From Saururus chinensis (Eukaryota > Streptophyta > Magnoliopsida > Piperales > Saururaceae): a stretch of DNA of 64,000 bases. Each line of letters begins with the position of its first letter. The stretch's first letter is position 1. The stretch covers positions 28,328,501 to 28,392,500 of the forward strand of contig CP141146.1 in assembly GCA_035235625.1 (NCBI GenBank), given 5' to 3'. The notes below the pieces were generated by a model. It was not told the DNA's origin, did not search any database, and saw nothing but the letters and a program-made list of their open reading frames with translations. Position numbers and translations under genes: made by a program. This document shows positions 54,849-64,000 of the stretch, piece after piece.

Positions 54849-56796
54849 TGTGGACGCTATCGTGGGCCCCACGTCCACATTGGACGGCATGTGACCCATT
54901 CATCCCCTAAACTCATATTATTTCATTTCAGTAGATTTTGGAATACTTAAGCTTCTTTTTAGCCCTAAAATAATTAAGCTTCTTTTTAGCCACTTAAGGC
55001 TTTTTACCCTATTTTACAACCCAACAGTTTGTAAACTTATCCCAAAACCTTTCTATTTAAGGAAAAAACCTTAGCTACTTGCCCATTTGGGGAAGGGCTG
55101 TGCAAGGGAAAAGAAGGTTCTCTACAACAATTTCCTAAAGAGGAAAATAGATTAAGGTGTGTTTTCTTACCCTAATTACCCCTAATCTTTTAATTTTTGT
55201 TTTAATCCTTCTTATCTTAATTTCCCCCAATTTGATTCTTAATTTCTTCCATTGAAAATCTTACTTTAAATTTTGATTTTAATCCCTAAATTAGTGATTT
55301 TCGTTTTCAACAAAAGGATATTCTAGATCTACCTATTTTTAAGTTGGTTTGAGCCTATTAGTTGATTTTAATTGAATTTTAACATAAACCTTAATTTTTG
55401 GGTAGGATTTCTTGAGGATTGAAGCTTCTTTGTATATCCAAGAGCTTCATAGAGGTAAGGAAATTTCATCTTGTGTGGTTTTATCCATTGGATTACATGC
55501 TTGTAGGTTTAGATGGGTTCTTCCTTTATTTTGAGCTTTAATGGTGATTTATTGAAAATATGTTACTTATAGCTATTTTCTTGTGATTAAGCATGAGAAT
55601 AATTAGATCTATCATGTTCTAGGATTATATTTTGATTTTAAGATGTTCTATGGTAATTTTAGAATTTATCTTGAATTTTAGAATGCCTTCGATTTGAATT
55701 TCGGAAGGTTAAAGACAAACAAAGAAATGGGCAAAAAAGAATTATAGAGGGCGTTCAAATGGCCAAACGGAAATTTTGGTGCCTTAGCCTATTTTTGTAT
55801 ATTTTGGCCATTTCTCATTCTCTTTTTATAAATCTAATTCTTTATGACTAAAATGAGTTAGTATTATCTAAATTGCTACTGTGCTACTGTGATTGCAGGA
55901 GAACCGTCTATAAAATATGATTTAGCTCAAGTATTATTAGGACTATACTTGTTTAGTTTTAGCATGATATTCTACTTATTTTAAATTCATGTTTGATTAC
56001 TTCTTCATAATTTACTTGATGATTCTAGTAGGTTTTGATCATGATTAAGTATATATGCTTGCACATGTTATATTGATTTAGGGTGAACTATGTTTCACAT
56101 GATTTTTCTTATGTATGGATATGATATACTTGTCTAGGTCTAGCATGATGTTACATTTGTCTTGAACTCGTATTTCAACATTTTCTACACATTTACTCAA
56201 TGAGTTTAGTTATATAGTACTATGATAAATTATGGATGCTTGCATATATATCATTGATTATACCTTGTTCATGTTTCACATGTTTTAGCTTAGGTTTGAA
56301 CACTATCACTTATGTACACTCTTGCACATATTGATTTTATTTAACACAAATGGATCATGTTTCATGCACATATGGACTGATTTGAGCATGTTTTCTTATA
56401 CTTGGACTCATTTAACCTTTGCATGCATCATGAAAATGGTTTTATCCATTGGACTCATTTATAAACAAGATTAATCATGATTATCCATGATTGATCGATT
56501 GGATGTAAGTGAATGCAATTTGATCTCGGATTAATCGTTCGGAGGCTTATCGAATTGGTTTTGGGTCCGAAAGGACTTGTTTTCATTTTGCGTTCCTTCG
56601 AGAAAATATTGCCTCCTTGGGTTGATATGACCTGATTGCTATATGAGTTATTTGATAAGTTATCTGGACCCTGAGAATCCAGTTGGTTTGTCCGTGTGCA
56701 TTGGCTTACCAAGGGGTATTTTCCCAGCTAGCAAACTTACCCAAAGTGCTTAGCGCTTCCTCTTTAGGATTGCCCAAGCTGAGAAGGTCTGCTTCA

Positions 56797-56895
56797 GCTA
56801 TGGCTAGGGTGAGCAATAGGTTTTCTCAGGCTATGGCCAGGGTGAGTAGTAGGACCTCTTTGGCTTTGGCTAGGGTGAGCGGGAATTGTTTTCCC
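56797..56895 (+). repeat. 33-bp triplicate repeat in the T1 LTR
   Basis: GCTATGGCTAGGGTGAGCAA at 56797, GCTATGGCCAGGGTGAGTAG at 56830 and GCTTTGGCTAGGGTGAGCGG at 56863, exactly 33 bp apart. It would encode an 11-residue repeat (AMARVSNRFSQ, AMARVSSRTSL), but no gene is expected in an LTR. Confidence 0.88.
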
Positions 56896-57190
56896 AATTG
56901 TGAGACATTCACCATTGATTATTGCATGTGTTTGGGAGATAATGCTCATTGACACAGGTTGTGTAGAAACAATGAAGTTTATGTTACACATGTGATTATA
57001 GTGTGATTTGTATGGATATGCAGGATGGTGTGTGGTTGATACACCTGATGTTGCAAGGTGAATATTTTATTGAGAAATGAATATGCATGATATGTTTACA
57101 ATGAGAAATGATTCACAGAGGGTGTGATTATGATAATGAGTTTCATATGTTCACACATGAGGTGTATATGTATTATGAGCTATATTTGAA

Positions 57191-57415
57191 CCCATGATGT
57201 AGTAGTGGCATAGTATGTGCTTATGGAATGTGGGTTATAGCATGAGATGTAGGTGCCATAACTATGTGTTGATGTACATGTTATATATAGCATGATATGC
57301 ATGTGGCATGACTATGAGTTGATGAAATATGTTTTATATTGCATGATATGCTGGTGGCATGAGTGTATGTGATGGAATATGAATTACAACATGATACACA
57401 GGTGGCACAGGTTTA
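57191..57415 (+). repeat. 50-bp minisatellite in the T1 LTR
   Basis: CATGATATGC..GGTGGCATGA-like units with CATG at 57193, 57241, 57291, 57342 and 57390, separated by 48-51 bp. Confidence 0.75.
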
Positions 57416-58001
57416 TTGACTATTCCATGATGGATGGGCATAATGATTGATTATGTGATGAATGTTATTTTAATTATATATGTGTTGTCATTATGAATTT
57501 ACTTTTCGTATTAAAACCCTTGCTCATCTTTGGTTCACCCTCTTTGTTGTGTGATTTGTTTTGGCGCTGCATGTTGTGCCATGTAGGTTGTTTGGATGAG
57601 CTATATGTTGAGCATGTGGATGGTGCCAATCATTGAGAGGGGATTCATAGAGATGTTAGGTTGCAATGTTAGCTTTGTTTATGACATGATGAGATATATA
57701 CATTTGACTCTACTTTACACTTTCTTATGCCATTGTTGGCTTAAACTCTTATTTTAGCCATGTCTAGGCTTTATTATGACTAGTATGTGAGTATGAGTGG
57801 ACTAATACTCTAAATAGTCATCTTTTCTTTCCTCTATTTTCTTTTGTACAAAGTATTCGTGTGCAACATCATAGTGTGTTCTCCCCAAGGATAGGTTAAG
57901 TCTTCTACAATCCAACTCCACCTTATCACATTGCGTCCCACTTCCTCCTTGGACCGGGTTCAACTTGGGGGTGGTGTGCTGAGGCATGACAAGTATGTTT
58001 T

Positions 58002-58011
58002 TGGTATCAGA
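58002..58011 (+). other. T1 primer-binding site, tRNA-Met type
   Basis: TGGTATCAGA 10 bp inside the presumed LTR end; the next bases (CCAC) diverge from the tRNA complement. Confidence 0.65.
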
Positions 58012-58389
58012 CCACAACTTTGTTCAAGAGCAAATGAGTTTAAGTAATCATTCTTAAATGTTAATGGGGTGTGAGGTGATAAAAGATTTAGTTTATTGTC
58101 TTGTTGTTGTTTGCATGATGTATTTCTTGACGCTTGTGTTTGCTTGAGTTATTCGGCCTTATGAATTAATATCTAGTTGGTGTATAGATGGCTTGACCTA
58201 ATCATACATGCACTAATAATAATCGCGCGGCTAGAGACCCGAGAGTTGACGATGTGTTGACTGCCATATAGGGGTCAACACAAGTCATGCTAGTGAAGCA
58301 TGCAAGTAGCAGCAGGTTAGAGCATCTCTCCTTGGAGGGCTTCAAGAAGCTCAACCCTCCTAGCTGCTAAGGGAGGATTGATGCTTCAG

Positions 58390-58993
58390 AGGCGGATAAT
58401 TGGAGGTTGCATATGGAGAAAATGTTGAGAGCGAGATGGTGCTCGAAGGAGGAGAAGACTCGCCTAGCAATTTTAACATTCAAGGGAGAGGACAATGATG
58501 GTGGTTATCTATGGAGAGGCAGAGGATCTAGGGACCTGTTGACATTCCTTGGGAAGAGTTCTTGTGAACTTTTAACGACAAGTACTTCTCACTCCATGTG
58601 CGAGAGGAGAAGCTGGAGTTCCCCAGTCTCCAGCAGGGTTCCATGTTTGTACCTACCTATGAGACTAAGTTTGTCGAACTTCAGTGCTTTGCTCCTCATT
58701 TCTTTTGTGATGAGAGGGCGAGGAAGTTCAAGGATGGTTCAAAGCCTTTCTTAAGAGGCCGTGTTGTTCCCTTTAGGCATAAGACATTAGTGGAGGTTCT
58801 TGAGACTGTCATTGTGGTAGAGAAAGACTCAGAGGAGTATCTTAAGAAGATGGGGCAGCAACCTGAGAGACCAAGGCAAGAGGACTCCCATGCATTTCGG
58901 AACCAAAAGTCTCGTTGTGGTAACTTTGTGAGGAATAACACCAACTACGTGCAGCCGGATCACCGTAACCGTTGTGCGAACATTACTTGTTTC
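58390..58993 (+). pseudogene. T1 gag, split by C4
   Basis: ASEADNWRLHMEKMLRARWCSKEE starts the readable part. The frame shifts near 58490-58590, and the capsid continues REEKLEFPSLQQGSMFVPTYETKFVELQ, then FKDGSKPFLRGRVVP and a basic tail. The knuckle begins ITCF at 58984-58993 and is interrupted there by C4; it resumes at 60845. Confidence 0.8.
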
Positions 58994-59313
58994 TATTATG
59001 CACGTTCACACGATTCATTATTTATCTTTATTTCAGTACATTATTATCTTTATTTGGGTACATTAGGCTATTTTCCCTTATGTTAGTGGATGATTTGCAT
59101 TTGTATTTGGTTATTGAACTTTGATAGGCGTGTTAGTGGACCACAGGATAGCCGAGCCCACTAGCGGCACGTTTCCCCATAAGAGGGTCATCTCCCTCCC
59201 TGGTTCAGGTTATGCAATAGAAGACTCTAATTATTATTCCCTTTCTTCCCTCTTCCTTCCCTTTCCCTATGTAGAACTCTTAGGCACCGATTGTGCCCAC
59301 ATCGGGCACATCA
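58994..59313 (+). repeat. 5' LTR of C4
   Basis: 320 bp, TATTATGCACGTTCACACGA to CACATCGGGCACATCA. It lacks the AATGTAGGAGGGTGTGACTC-type segment found in 60498-60839. Confidence 0.92.
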
Positions 59314-59343
59314 TTGGTATTGGAGGTCTTACTATTCCCGGCC

Positions 59344-59863
59344 ATGGCACGAAGCAAGCAAGCTGCCACGACCACTGAGGTTCTTCCGGAGAAGGAGGCT
59401 CTCGCCTCAGTGGACAGTCTGAAGCCCGTGCCCGAGACAGCCAGCGAACCCACTCTGACAGAGATCATGGCGGTGCTAAAAACCTTGAGCGTGGGTGTGT
59501 CCAAGGTGGAGGCACTGGGCTTGGCGGTTGCATAGTTGTAGGCTGAGCGCACAACGCCTCTCCTGTCCGGGCTGCCCCCTGTTGTCCTAGAGAAGGGAGG
59601 ACCATCACAGCCCCCCGAACCGATTGTCCCTGGCCCTCCAGCACCGGCAGACAGCAACATGAACTCTTGGCCCTGTGCGCTTTGGCAAGTTCGAACCAGC
59701 TATGGAAGGTAGGCACCAGGCCTGGGATATGCGAGGCATGCCAGGTGTTCGAGAAAATGCCCCAGTGATGCCACCTCCTAGAAACTTGTTTCCGGAGATG
59801 GAAGAAGACTGGGAGGAGTACCCGGGGCCCCGTGGTGGACCATGAGGAGGGGCTGAACCTTGT
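59344..59863 (+). pseudogene. C4 gag N-terminus
   Basis: MARSKQAATTTEVLPEKEAL starts 31 bp after the LTR, where C3 has ATA for the ATG. It runs 64 codons to a TAG (VALGLAVA-stop); the remainder to 59863 has further stops. The product would be an Ala/Glu-rich N-terminal gag segment. Confidence 0.8.
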
Positions 59864-60388
59864 TTGGCCTGCCCCCAGTTCCCACGATACAATGGGGATG
59901 ACGACCGAGTAGAATGGCTGTACAAGGTGGAGAAGTTTTTCGCCTACCAAGGAACACATTCTAAGACTGAACGTCTGCGCATCACAGCCTTTCACCTAGA
60001 TGGAGATGCGTCCATATGGTTCCAGAGCTTCGAGAAGGAGGTGCGCTACCCCATTTGGGCCGCCTTCTCTGACGAGCTGTGCATCCAGTTTGGCCCAAAC
60101 GAGTTTCAGGATTTCAATGAGATGCTTTCGTCACTACGCCAACCCACTACTGTCAGGGCCTACTATATGGAATTCATGAAGGTGATCAACCACCTTGCCC
60201 TACCACCTGGTTCCTTTGTCCACCCTATTTTTCATGTCTCTAGGCTGTGCCGCTGCATAGGTGACATGTCATTGGCTACCGATGCTCCACCACCACCCTT
60301 GATGGGCCCGGTAACTTCCTCCGACCCTATTCCTGCCTCGATGCTCGATAAGCGCTGGGTGCGCCGCTCAGGTCGCAATTTTTACTAA
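59864..60388 (+). pseudogene. C4 fused gag capsid / integrase tail frame
   Basis: 174 open codons. Residues 1-108 are capsid (FPRYNGDDDRVEWLYKVEKF, HLDGDASIWFQSFEKEVRYP, FGPNEFQDFNEMLSSLRQPT). At about 60186-60200 the frame passes from the gag FMKV into HLALPPGSFVHPIFHVSRLC, the integrase C-terminal part, and ends in RRSGRNFY just before the chromodomain-like segment, which follows one frame away (VLISWQGQSLEDVTWMPED near 60390-60450). Junction microhomology (CCGCCT-like) suggests a deletion between two short matches. Confidence 0.87.
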
Positions 60389-60497
60389 GGTTCTGATTTC
60401 TTGGCAGGGACAGTCACTTGAGGATGTCACGTGGATGCCTGAGGATGAGTTCACGTCTCGCTACCCAGCTTGGTCGCCTAGCGGAAGTGTGGTGGAG

Positions 60498-60839
60498 TGT
60501 TGTGCATGTTCACACAATTCATCTTTTAACTTTATTTCAGTACATTATTATCTTTATTTCGGTACATTAGGCTAGTTTCCCTTATGTTAGTGCATGATTT
60601 GCATTTGTATTTGGTTATTGAACTTTGATAGGCGCGCTAGTGGACCACGGGATAGCTAGGCCCACTAGTGGCATGTTTCCCAATGTAGGAGGGTGTGACT
60701 CCCCATAAGAGGGTCGTCTCCCTCCCTGGTTCGGGTTATGCAATAGAAGACTATAATTATTTTCCCTTTTTTTCCCTCTTCCTTCCCTTTCCTTGCATAA
60801 AACTCTTAGGTACCGATTGTGCCCACATCGAGCACATCA
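60498..60839 (+). repeat. 3' LTR of C4
   Basis: 342 bp, TGTTGTGCATGTTCACACAA to CACATCGAGCACATCA, preceded by the polypurine tract GCGGAAGTGTGGTGGAG. Confidence 0.93.
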
Positions 60840-61359
60840 GTTTCCTTTGTAGGCAAAAGGGGCACTACCGGAAGGAGTGTCCTCACAACACTCATAGTGA
60901 TGCACCAAGGCGTCAACTGGTTCCACCAAATCAAGGCCCAAGGCAGCAAGGAGGGCAACAAGGAAGACCACAAGGTGAGAGCAGTAAGAGGGATAACAAA
61001 AGAAACCGATCAACCAAGGAAAAGCCTATGTGATCTAAGCTCATGCGGCAGCCAACGCTTTGGCAATCGTGGAAGGTATGCTTGTAATCACCTCCCAATA
61101 TGCTAGAGTGTTGTTTGATACTGAATCTTCTCATTCATTCATTTCACTACATTATGCTCATGAGCTTGATATTGAGCATAAGATTTTGTCTATTCCCTTG
61201 CATGTGTCTATACCTTTAGAGGAATATCTTGAAAAGGTCTCTATGTTGATTGAGGGGGGTGATTTGTATGTTGATTTGATTATCTTACCTATGATTCACT
61301 TTGATGTGATTTTAGGGATGGACATGATGTCAATATATCATGGACATGTTGATTGTTGA
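60840..61359 (+). pseudogene. T1 zinc knuckle, gag end and protease
   Basis: The knuckle resumes after C4: together the two sides make CFLCRQKGHYRKEC (CX2CX4HX4C). A Gln/Gly/Arg-rich tail ends at a TGA near 61031. The protease part is open from 61060: ARVLFDTESSHSFISLHYAH, where the Asp is kept but the invariant Gly of Asp-Thr-Gly is Glu. VDLIILPMIHFDVILGMDMM is the second block. Confidence 0.85.
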
Positions 61360-61713
61360 GGGAAGAAAGTGGTGTTTGCCTTGCCTGATGTCGAGCCTTT
61401 CATCTTCCAGGGTGTGAGATGGTCTAGTGGAAAATTCTTGGTGTCTTCCTCTACGGCGAGAAAATGGATTACCAATGGGTGTAAAGTGTTCCTTACAAGC
61501 ATCTTGGGGAAGAGTGTAGCCTTGCCTTCTCTTGAATTCGTGCAGGTAGTGTCGGAGTATGTAGACATGTTTCCTAGGGACTTGTCGGGGTTGCCTTCGA
61601 AGAGGGAGATTGAGTTCCACATCGATCTTATTCCGGGCACATCTCCTATCTCTAAAGCCCCATACCGCATGGCTCCAGCCGAACTCAAGGAGCTCAAGGC
61701 ATAGTTGTAGGAT
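61360..61713 (+). pseudogene. T1 RT N-terminal linker, truncated by deletion
   Basis: GKSVALPSLEFVQVVSEYVD and FPRDLSGLPSKREIEFHIDL, then GTSPISKAPYRMAPAELKEL, the start of the RT fingers. Two stops follow (61702-61710), then DLMDKLV, and the text continues directly with RNase H. The whole RT palm, including the catalytic aspartates, is missing. Confidence 0.87.
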
Positions 61714-61995
61714 TTGATGGATAAGTTAGTAACCATGGTGTTTGCATTGAAGATGTGGCGGTACTATCTCTATGGTGAGAAGTTCAAGTTATTCATGGAC
61801 CACAAGTGCTTGAAGTATCTCTTCACCCAAAGAGATTTGAACATGAGGCAAAGAAGATGGTTGGAATTCCTTAAGGACTATGACTTCACTTTCTCCAATC
61901 ATCCCGGGAAAGCTAATGTGGTGGCAGATGCCCTGAGTAGAAAATCAGCCACTTTGGTAGCTTGTGTGCATGTTACAACAATGGCTCTTGTATGA
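61714..61995 (+). pseudogene. T1 RNase H, C-terminal part
   Basis: [40 protein letters not shown] and [20 protein letters not shown], ending VVADALSRK. The first RNase H Asp, normally in the preceding part, was removed with the RT core. Confidence 0.87.
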
Positions 61996-63400
61996 GGAAG
62001 CCATTGTGCTTAAGCGGGAGTTAGATATGGATGATATACGTAGGTGGTTCACCAACCTATCCATAAGCTCTAGCTTGGTTGATGATGCGGCGGAAGCTCA
62101 AAAGATGGATGAGGAGATCCAAGCCATGACGGCTAAGTTACAAGGGAGAGCAATGATCAATTTCGAGGAGAGGGTTGATGGGAGCTTGAGTTATCGGAGA
62201 CAGTTGTGTGTGGAGCTTAAGGAGCATATTCTATTGAACACACCATTCTAGGTTCTCCATCCACCCAGGGTAAATCAAGATGTACCACGACGTGAAGAAG
62301 ACCTTTTGGTGCAATGGTATGAAGAGAGACATTTCTTCCTTTGTGTCCAAATGCCTTGTATGTCAGCAAGTTAAGGTGGAGCATCATCATTTGGGTGGTA
62401 TTCTACCATGCCTTCCCATCCTGGAGTGGAAGTGGAGGAACGTAACAACTCATGAGATCGCCAAGCGATAATGACGTGGTGTGGGTCATCGTCGATTGAC
62501 TCACCAAGTCTGCACATTTCATTGCGATAAGGATGACTACACCCTTGGACATGCTGGCTGCCCTATTACTAGAGGAGGTTGTGTGGTTGCAAGGTGTTCC
62601 TGTGTCTGTTGTTTCCGACTACGATCCTTGCTTCACCTCTTGGTTTTGGTAGAGTTTCTAGAAGGCCTTGGGTACATCAATGCATCTTAGCTCAGCCTAT
62701 TTCCCTCAAACCGATGGTCAATCAGAGAGGACCATCCAAACTCTTGAGGATATGCTCTGGGCGTGTATACTTAAGTGGAAAGGAAGTTGGGAGCAGCACC
62801 TACTTCCTTGTAGGGTGAGCAATAGGTTTGCTTACAAAATCAGGTATTAGGTGAGCATTGAGATGGCACCTGATGAGGCATTGTATGTGGATCTGTGCAG
62901 ATCTCCCTTTTGTTGGAGTGAGATAGGGGGACATCTTCTTACTGGTCCTAAGCTCGTGCAACAACTGGTGGAGAAGATCCAACTCATTTGGGAGAGGTTG
63001 CAAACGGTACAAAATCGGCAAAAGAGCTATGCCGACAAGAGACGATAAGACCTAGAGTTTGATGTGGGTGATCGTGTTCTTAAAAATCTCTCTTTCCAGT
63101 GGTGTAGTACATTTTGATTAGAATGGAAAACTGTCTCATTGATTTATCGAACCCTTTAAAGTCCTACAACGCATTGGCACTGTGGCATATCGGGTGGCCT
63201 ACCTCCTCAGCTCACGAACATTCAAAACATGTTCCACATTTCACTTCTTTGGCAGTACGAGACGAATCTATCCCATGTGCTAGATTTTGAGCCGTTGGAG
63301 CTTACGGAGGATACCGGTGCATATATTGGAGAAGAAGGAGAAGACCCTTAGTCACAATGTGATCCCATTGGTGAAGGTCTTACGATAGAATTACAATGTG
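61996..63400 (+). pseudogene. T1 integrase, broken
   Basis: The N-terminal zinc region MYHDVKKTFWCNGMKRDISS...KCLVCQQVK (62280-62370) is intact. The segment with the first catalytic Asp is replaced by a short deletion scar after EWKWRNVTTH (62430-62470). The second Asp (VVSDYDPCF near 62620) and the Glu (QTDGQSERTIQ near 62715) remain, separated by stops. Near 62811 an insertion reading CRVSNR matches the LTR 33-bp repeat. The C-terminus shows YADKRR, LEFDVGDRVL, HVLDFEPLEL and EEATWEQE near 63400. Confidence 0.85.
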
Positions 63401-63432
63401 GAAGAAGCCACTTGGGAGCAAGAAACTAATGG

Positions 63433-64000
63433 TGTGGACCCCACCGTGGCCCCACTCGACCCCTAAACTCATATTATTTTATTTTAGTTAGTTTTGGAAT
63501 GATTAAACTCATTTTTAGCCTTAAAATAATGCTAATTAGCTATGTAAGGTGTTTTTACCATATTTTAGAGCCCAACAGTTTGTAAACTCAACCCAAAACC
63601 TTAATATTTAATAAAAAACCCTAGCTGCTTGCTCATTTGGGGAAGAGCTGGGCAAGGGAGAAGGAGGTGCTCTAACCCCATTTCTCAAAGAGGAAAAATG
63701 GATTAAAATGTGTTGTCTTGCCCTAATTACCTCTAATCTTTCAATTTTAGTCTTAATCCTTCTTATCTTCATTTCCTCCAATTTGATTCTTGATTTCTTC
63801 CATTAATAATCTTATTTTTAATTTTTATGTAAAACCCTAAATGTGTGATTTCATTTTTAACCAAAAGATATTCTAGATCTACCTATTTTCAAGTTGATTT
63901 GAGCCTATTAATTAATTTTAATTAAATTTTAACAAAAACCTTAATTTTTGGGTAGGATTTATTGAGGATTGAAGCTTCTTCATAGATCAAAGGGCTTCAT
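63433..64000 (+). repeat. 3' LTR of T1, cut by window edge
   Basis: First 568 bp of the 3' LTR, aligned to 54849-55450 with a short deletion near the start (CCACTCGACCCCTAAAC against the longer CCACGTCCACATTGG... form). Confidence 0.88.

Larger units (their letters stand above)
54849..57991 (+). repeat. 5' LTR of T1
   Basis: About 3.14 kb, TGTGGACGCTATCG to GCTGAGGCATGACA. It contains a 33-bp triplication (56797-56895), a 50-bp minisatellite (57191-57415) and a terminator-like CTCATCTTTGGTTCACCCTC near 57522. The exact 3' end is set by homology of style and the nearby primer site and could be off by a few bases. Confidence 0.8.
58994..60839 (+). mobile_element. C4: internally deleted Reina-like element inserted in T1 gag
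   Basis: LTRs 58994-59313 and 60498-60839, the same family as C3. GTTTC on both sides (58989-58993, 60840-60844) is the target duplication. The primer region reads TTGGTATTGGAGG. Only the gag N-terminal and capsid part and the integrase/chromodomain C-terminus remain: about 3.5 kb (protease, RT, RNase H, most of integrase) is deleted. The gag frame runs straight into the integrase tail. Total length is 1846 bp, so it is a non-autonomous derivative. The 5' LTR starts TA instead of TG and lacks about 25 bp found in the 3' LTR. Confidence 0.92.
54849..64000 (+). mobile_element. T1: Ty3/gypsy element, Tekay-like chromovirus, runs off the window
   Basis: 5' LTR 54849-57991. The 3' LTR starts at 63433 (TGTGGACCCC) and is cut by the right edge. 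The two starts align over hundreds of bases (CCCCTAAACTCATATTATTT, GCCCAACAGTTTGTAAACT, CTCATTTGGGGAAG and so on). Gag, zinc knuckle, protease, RNase H and integrase are present on the plus strand. Large LTRs, a CX2CX4HX4C knuckle and the EEATWEQE integrase end point to the Tekay/Del group. The RT core is deleted and C4 is inserted in the zinc knuckle, so it is non-autonomous. Confidence 0.88.

Noticed and set aside
56683..56952. 89-codon frame with an 11-residue repeat
   Set aside because: It lies inside the T1 LTR and is created by a 33-bp tandem repeat. It is listed as a repeat instead.

Overview
This is a stretch of nuclear DNA from a flowering plant. Coding density is very low, spliceosomal GT-AG introns are visible, most of the sequence is nested LTR retrotransposons and DNA transposons, and the single ordinary host gene encodes a chloroplast thylakoid protein. 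I cannot name the species.

Layout. 1-1288 is the end of a minus-oriented LTR running off the left edge. 2660-8150 is a compact, decayed Ty3/gypsy chromovirus (called C1, minus) with both LTRs, a tRNA-Met type primer site and AATTT target duplications. 9601-13703 (minus) is the host gene TATB/HCF106, the Hcf106 subunit of the thylakoid twin-arginine translocase. It can be read as six exons (267 aa), or as five exons with an earlier stop. About 250 bp upstream of its start codon lies a small MITE-like foldback. 14160-23400 is AT-rich repeat remnant holding a complete non-autonomous CACTA element (18284-21704, duplication ACA) with palindromic subterminal repeats, GA-rich blocks and a GC-rich island.

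23408-50210 is a nested stack. The outer host is a Mutator-like element (MULE) with a plus-strand mudrA-type transposase remnant and a convergent minus-strand ULP1-like cysteine protease gene. The chromovirus C2 (27344-32503, plus, duplication CAATT) sits in an intron of the protease gene. An Athila-type Ty3/gypsy element (34502-49707, minus, duplication CGGGT/CAGGT) sits in one of its exons. The Athila element was itself hit in its pol gene by the chromovirus C3 (39923-45276, minus, duplication GGGAC). 50472-54419 is a 3.9-kb solo LTR (duplication CACAC) with a 46-bp minisatellite. 54849 to the right edge is a Tekay-like chromovirus (T1, plus) with LTRs of about 3.1 kb. Its zinc-knuckle codons are split by a 1.85-kb deletion derivative, C4 (58994-60839, duplication GTTTC).

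None of the retroelements looks autonomous: stops, frameshifts, lost catalytic residues and deletions are visible in each.

The most unusual signal is in the MULE. Every intron I can delimit in its two convergent genes (about 250-306 bp each) is filled with a short palindrome, TCGTGT-N8-ACACGA, recurring at roughly 31-33 bp steps, with paired arm changes in several copies. It is absent from the exons I read. I know of no described system that matches it.
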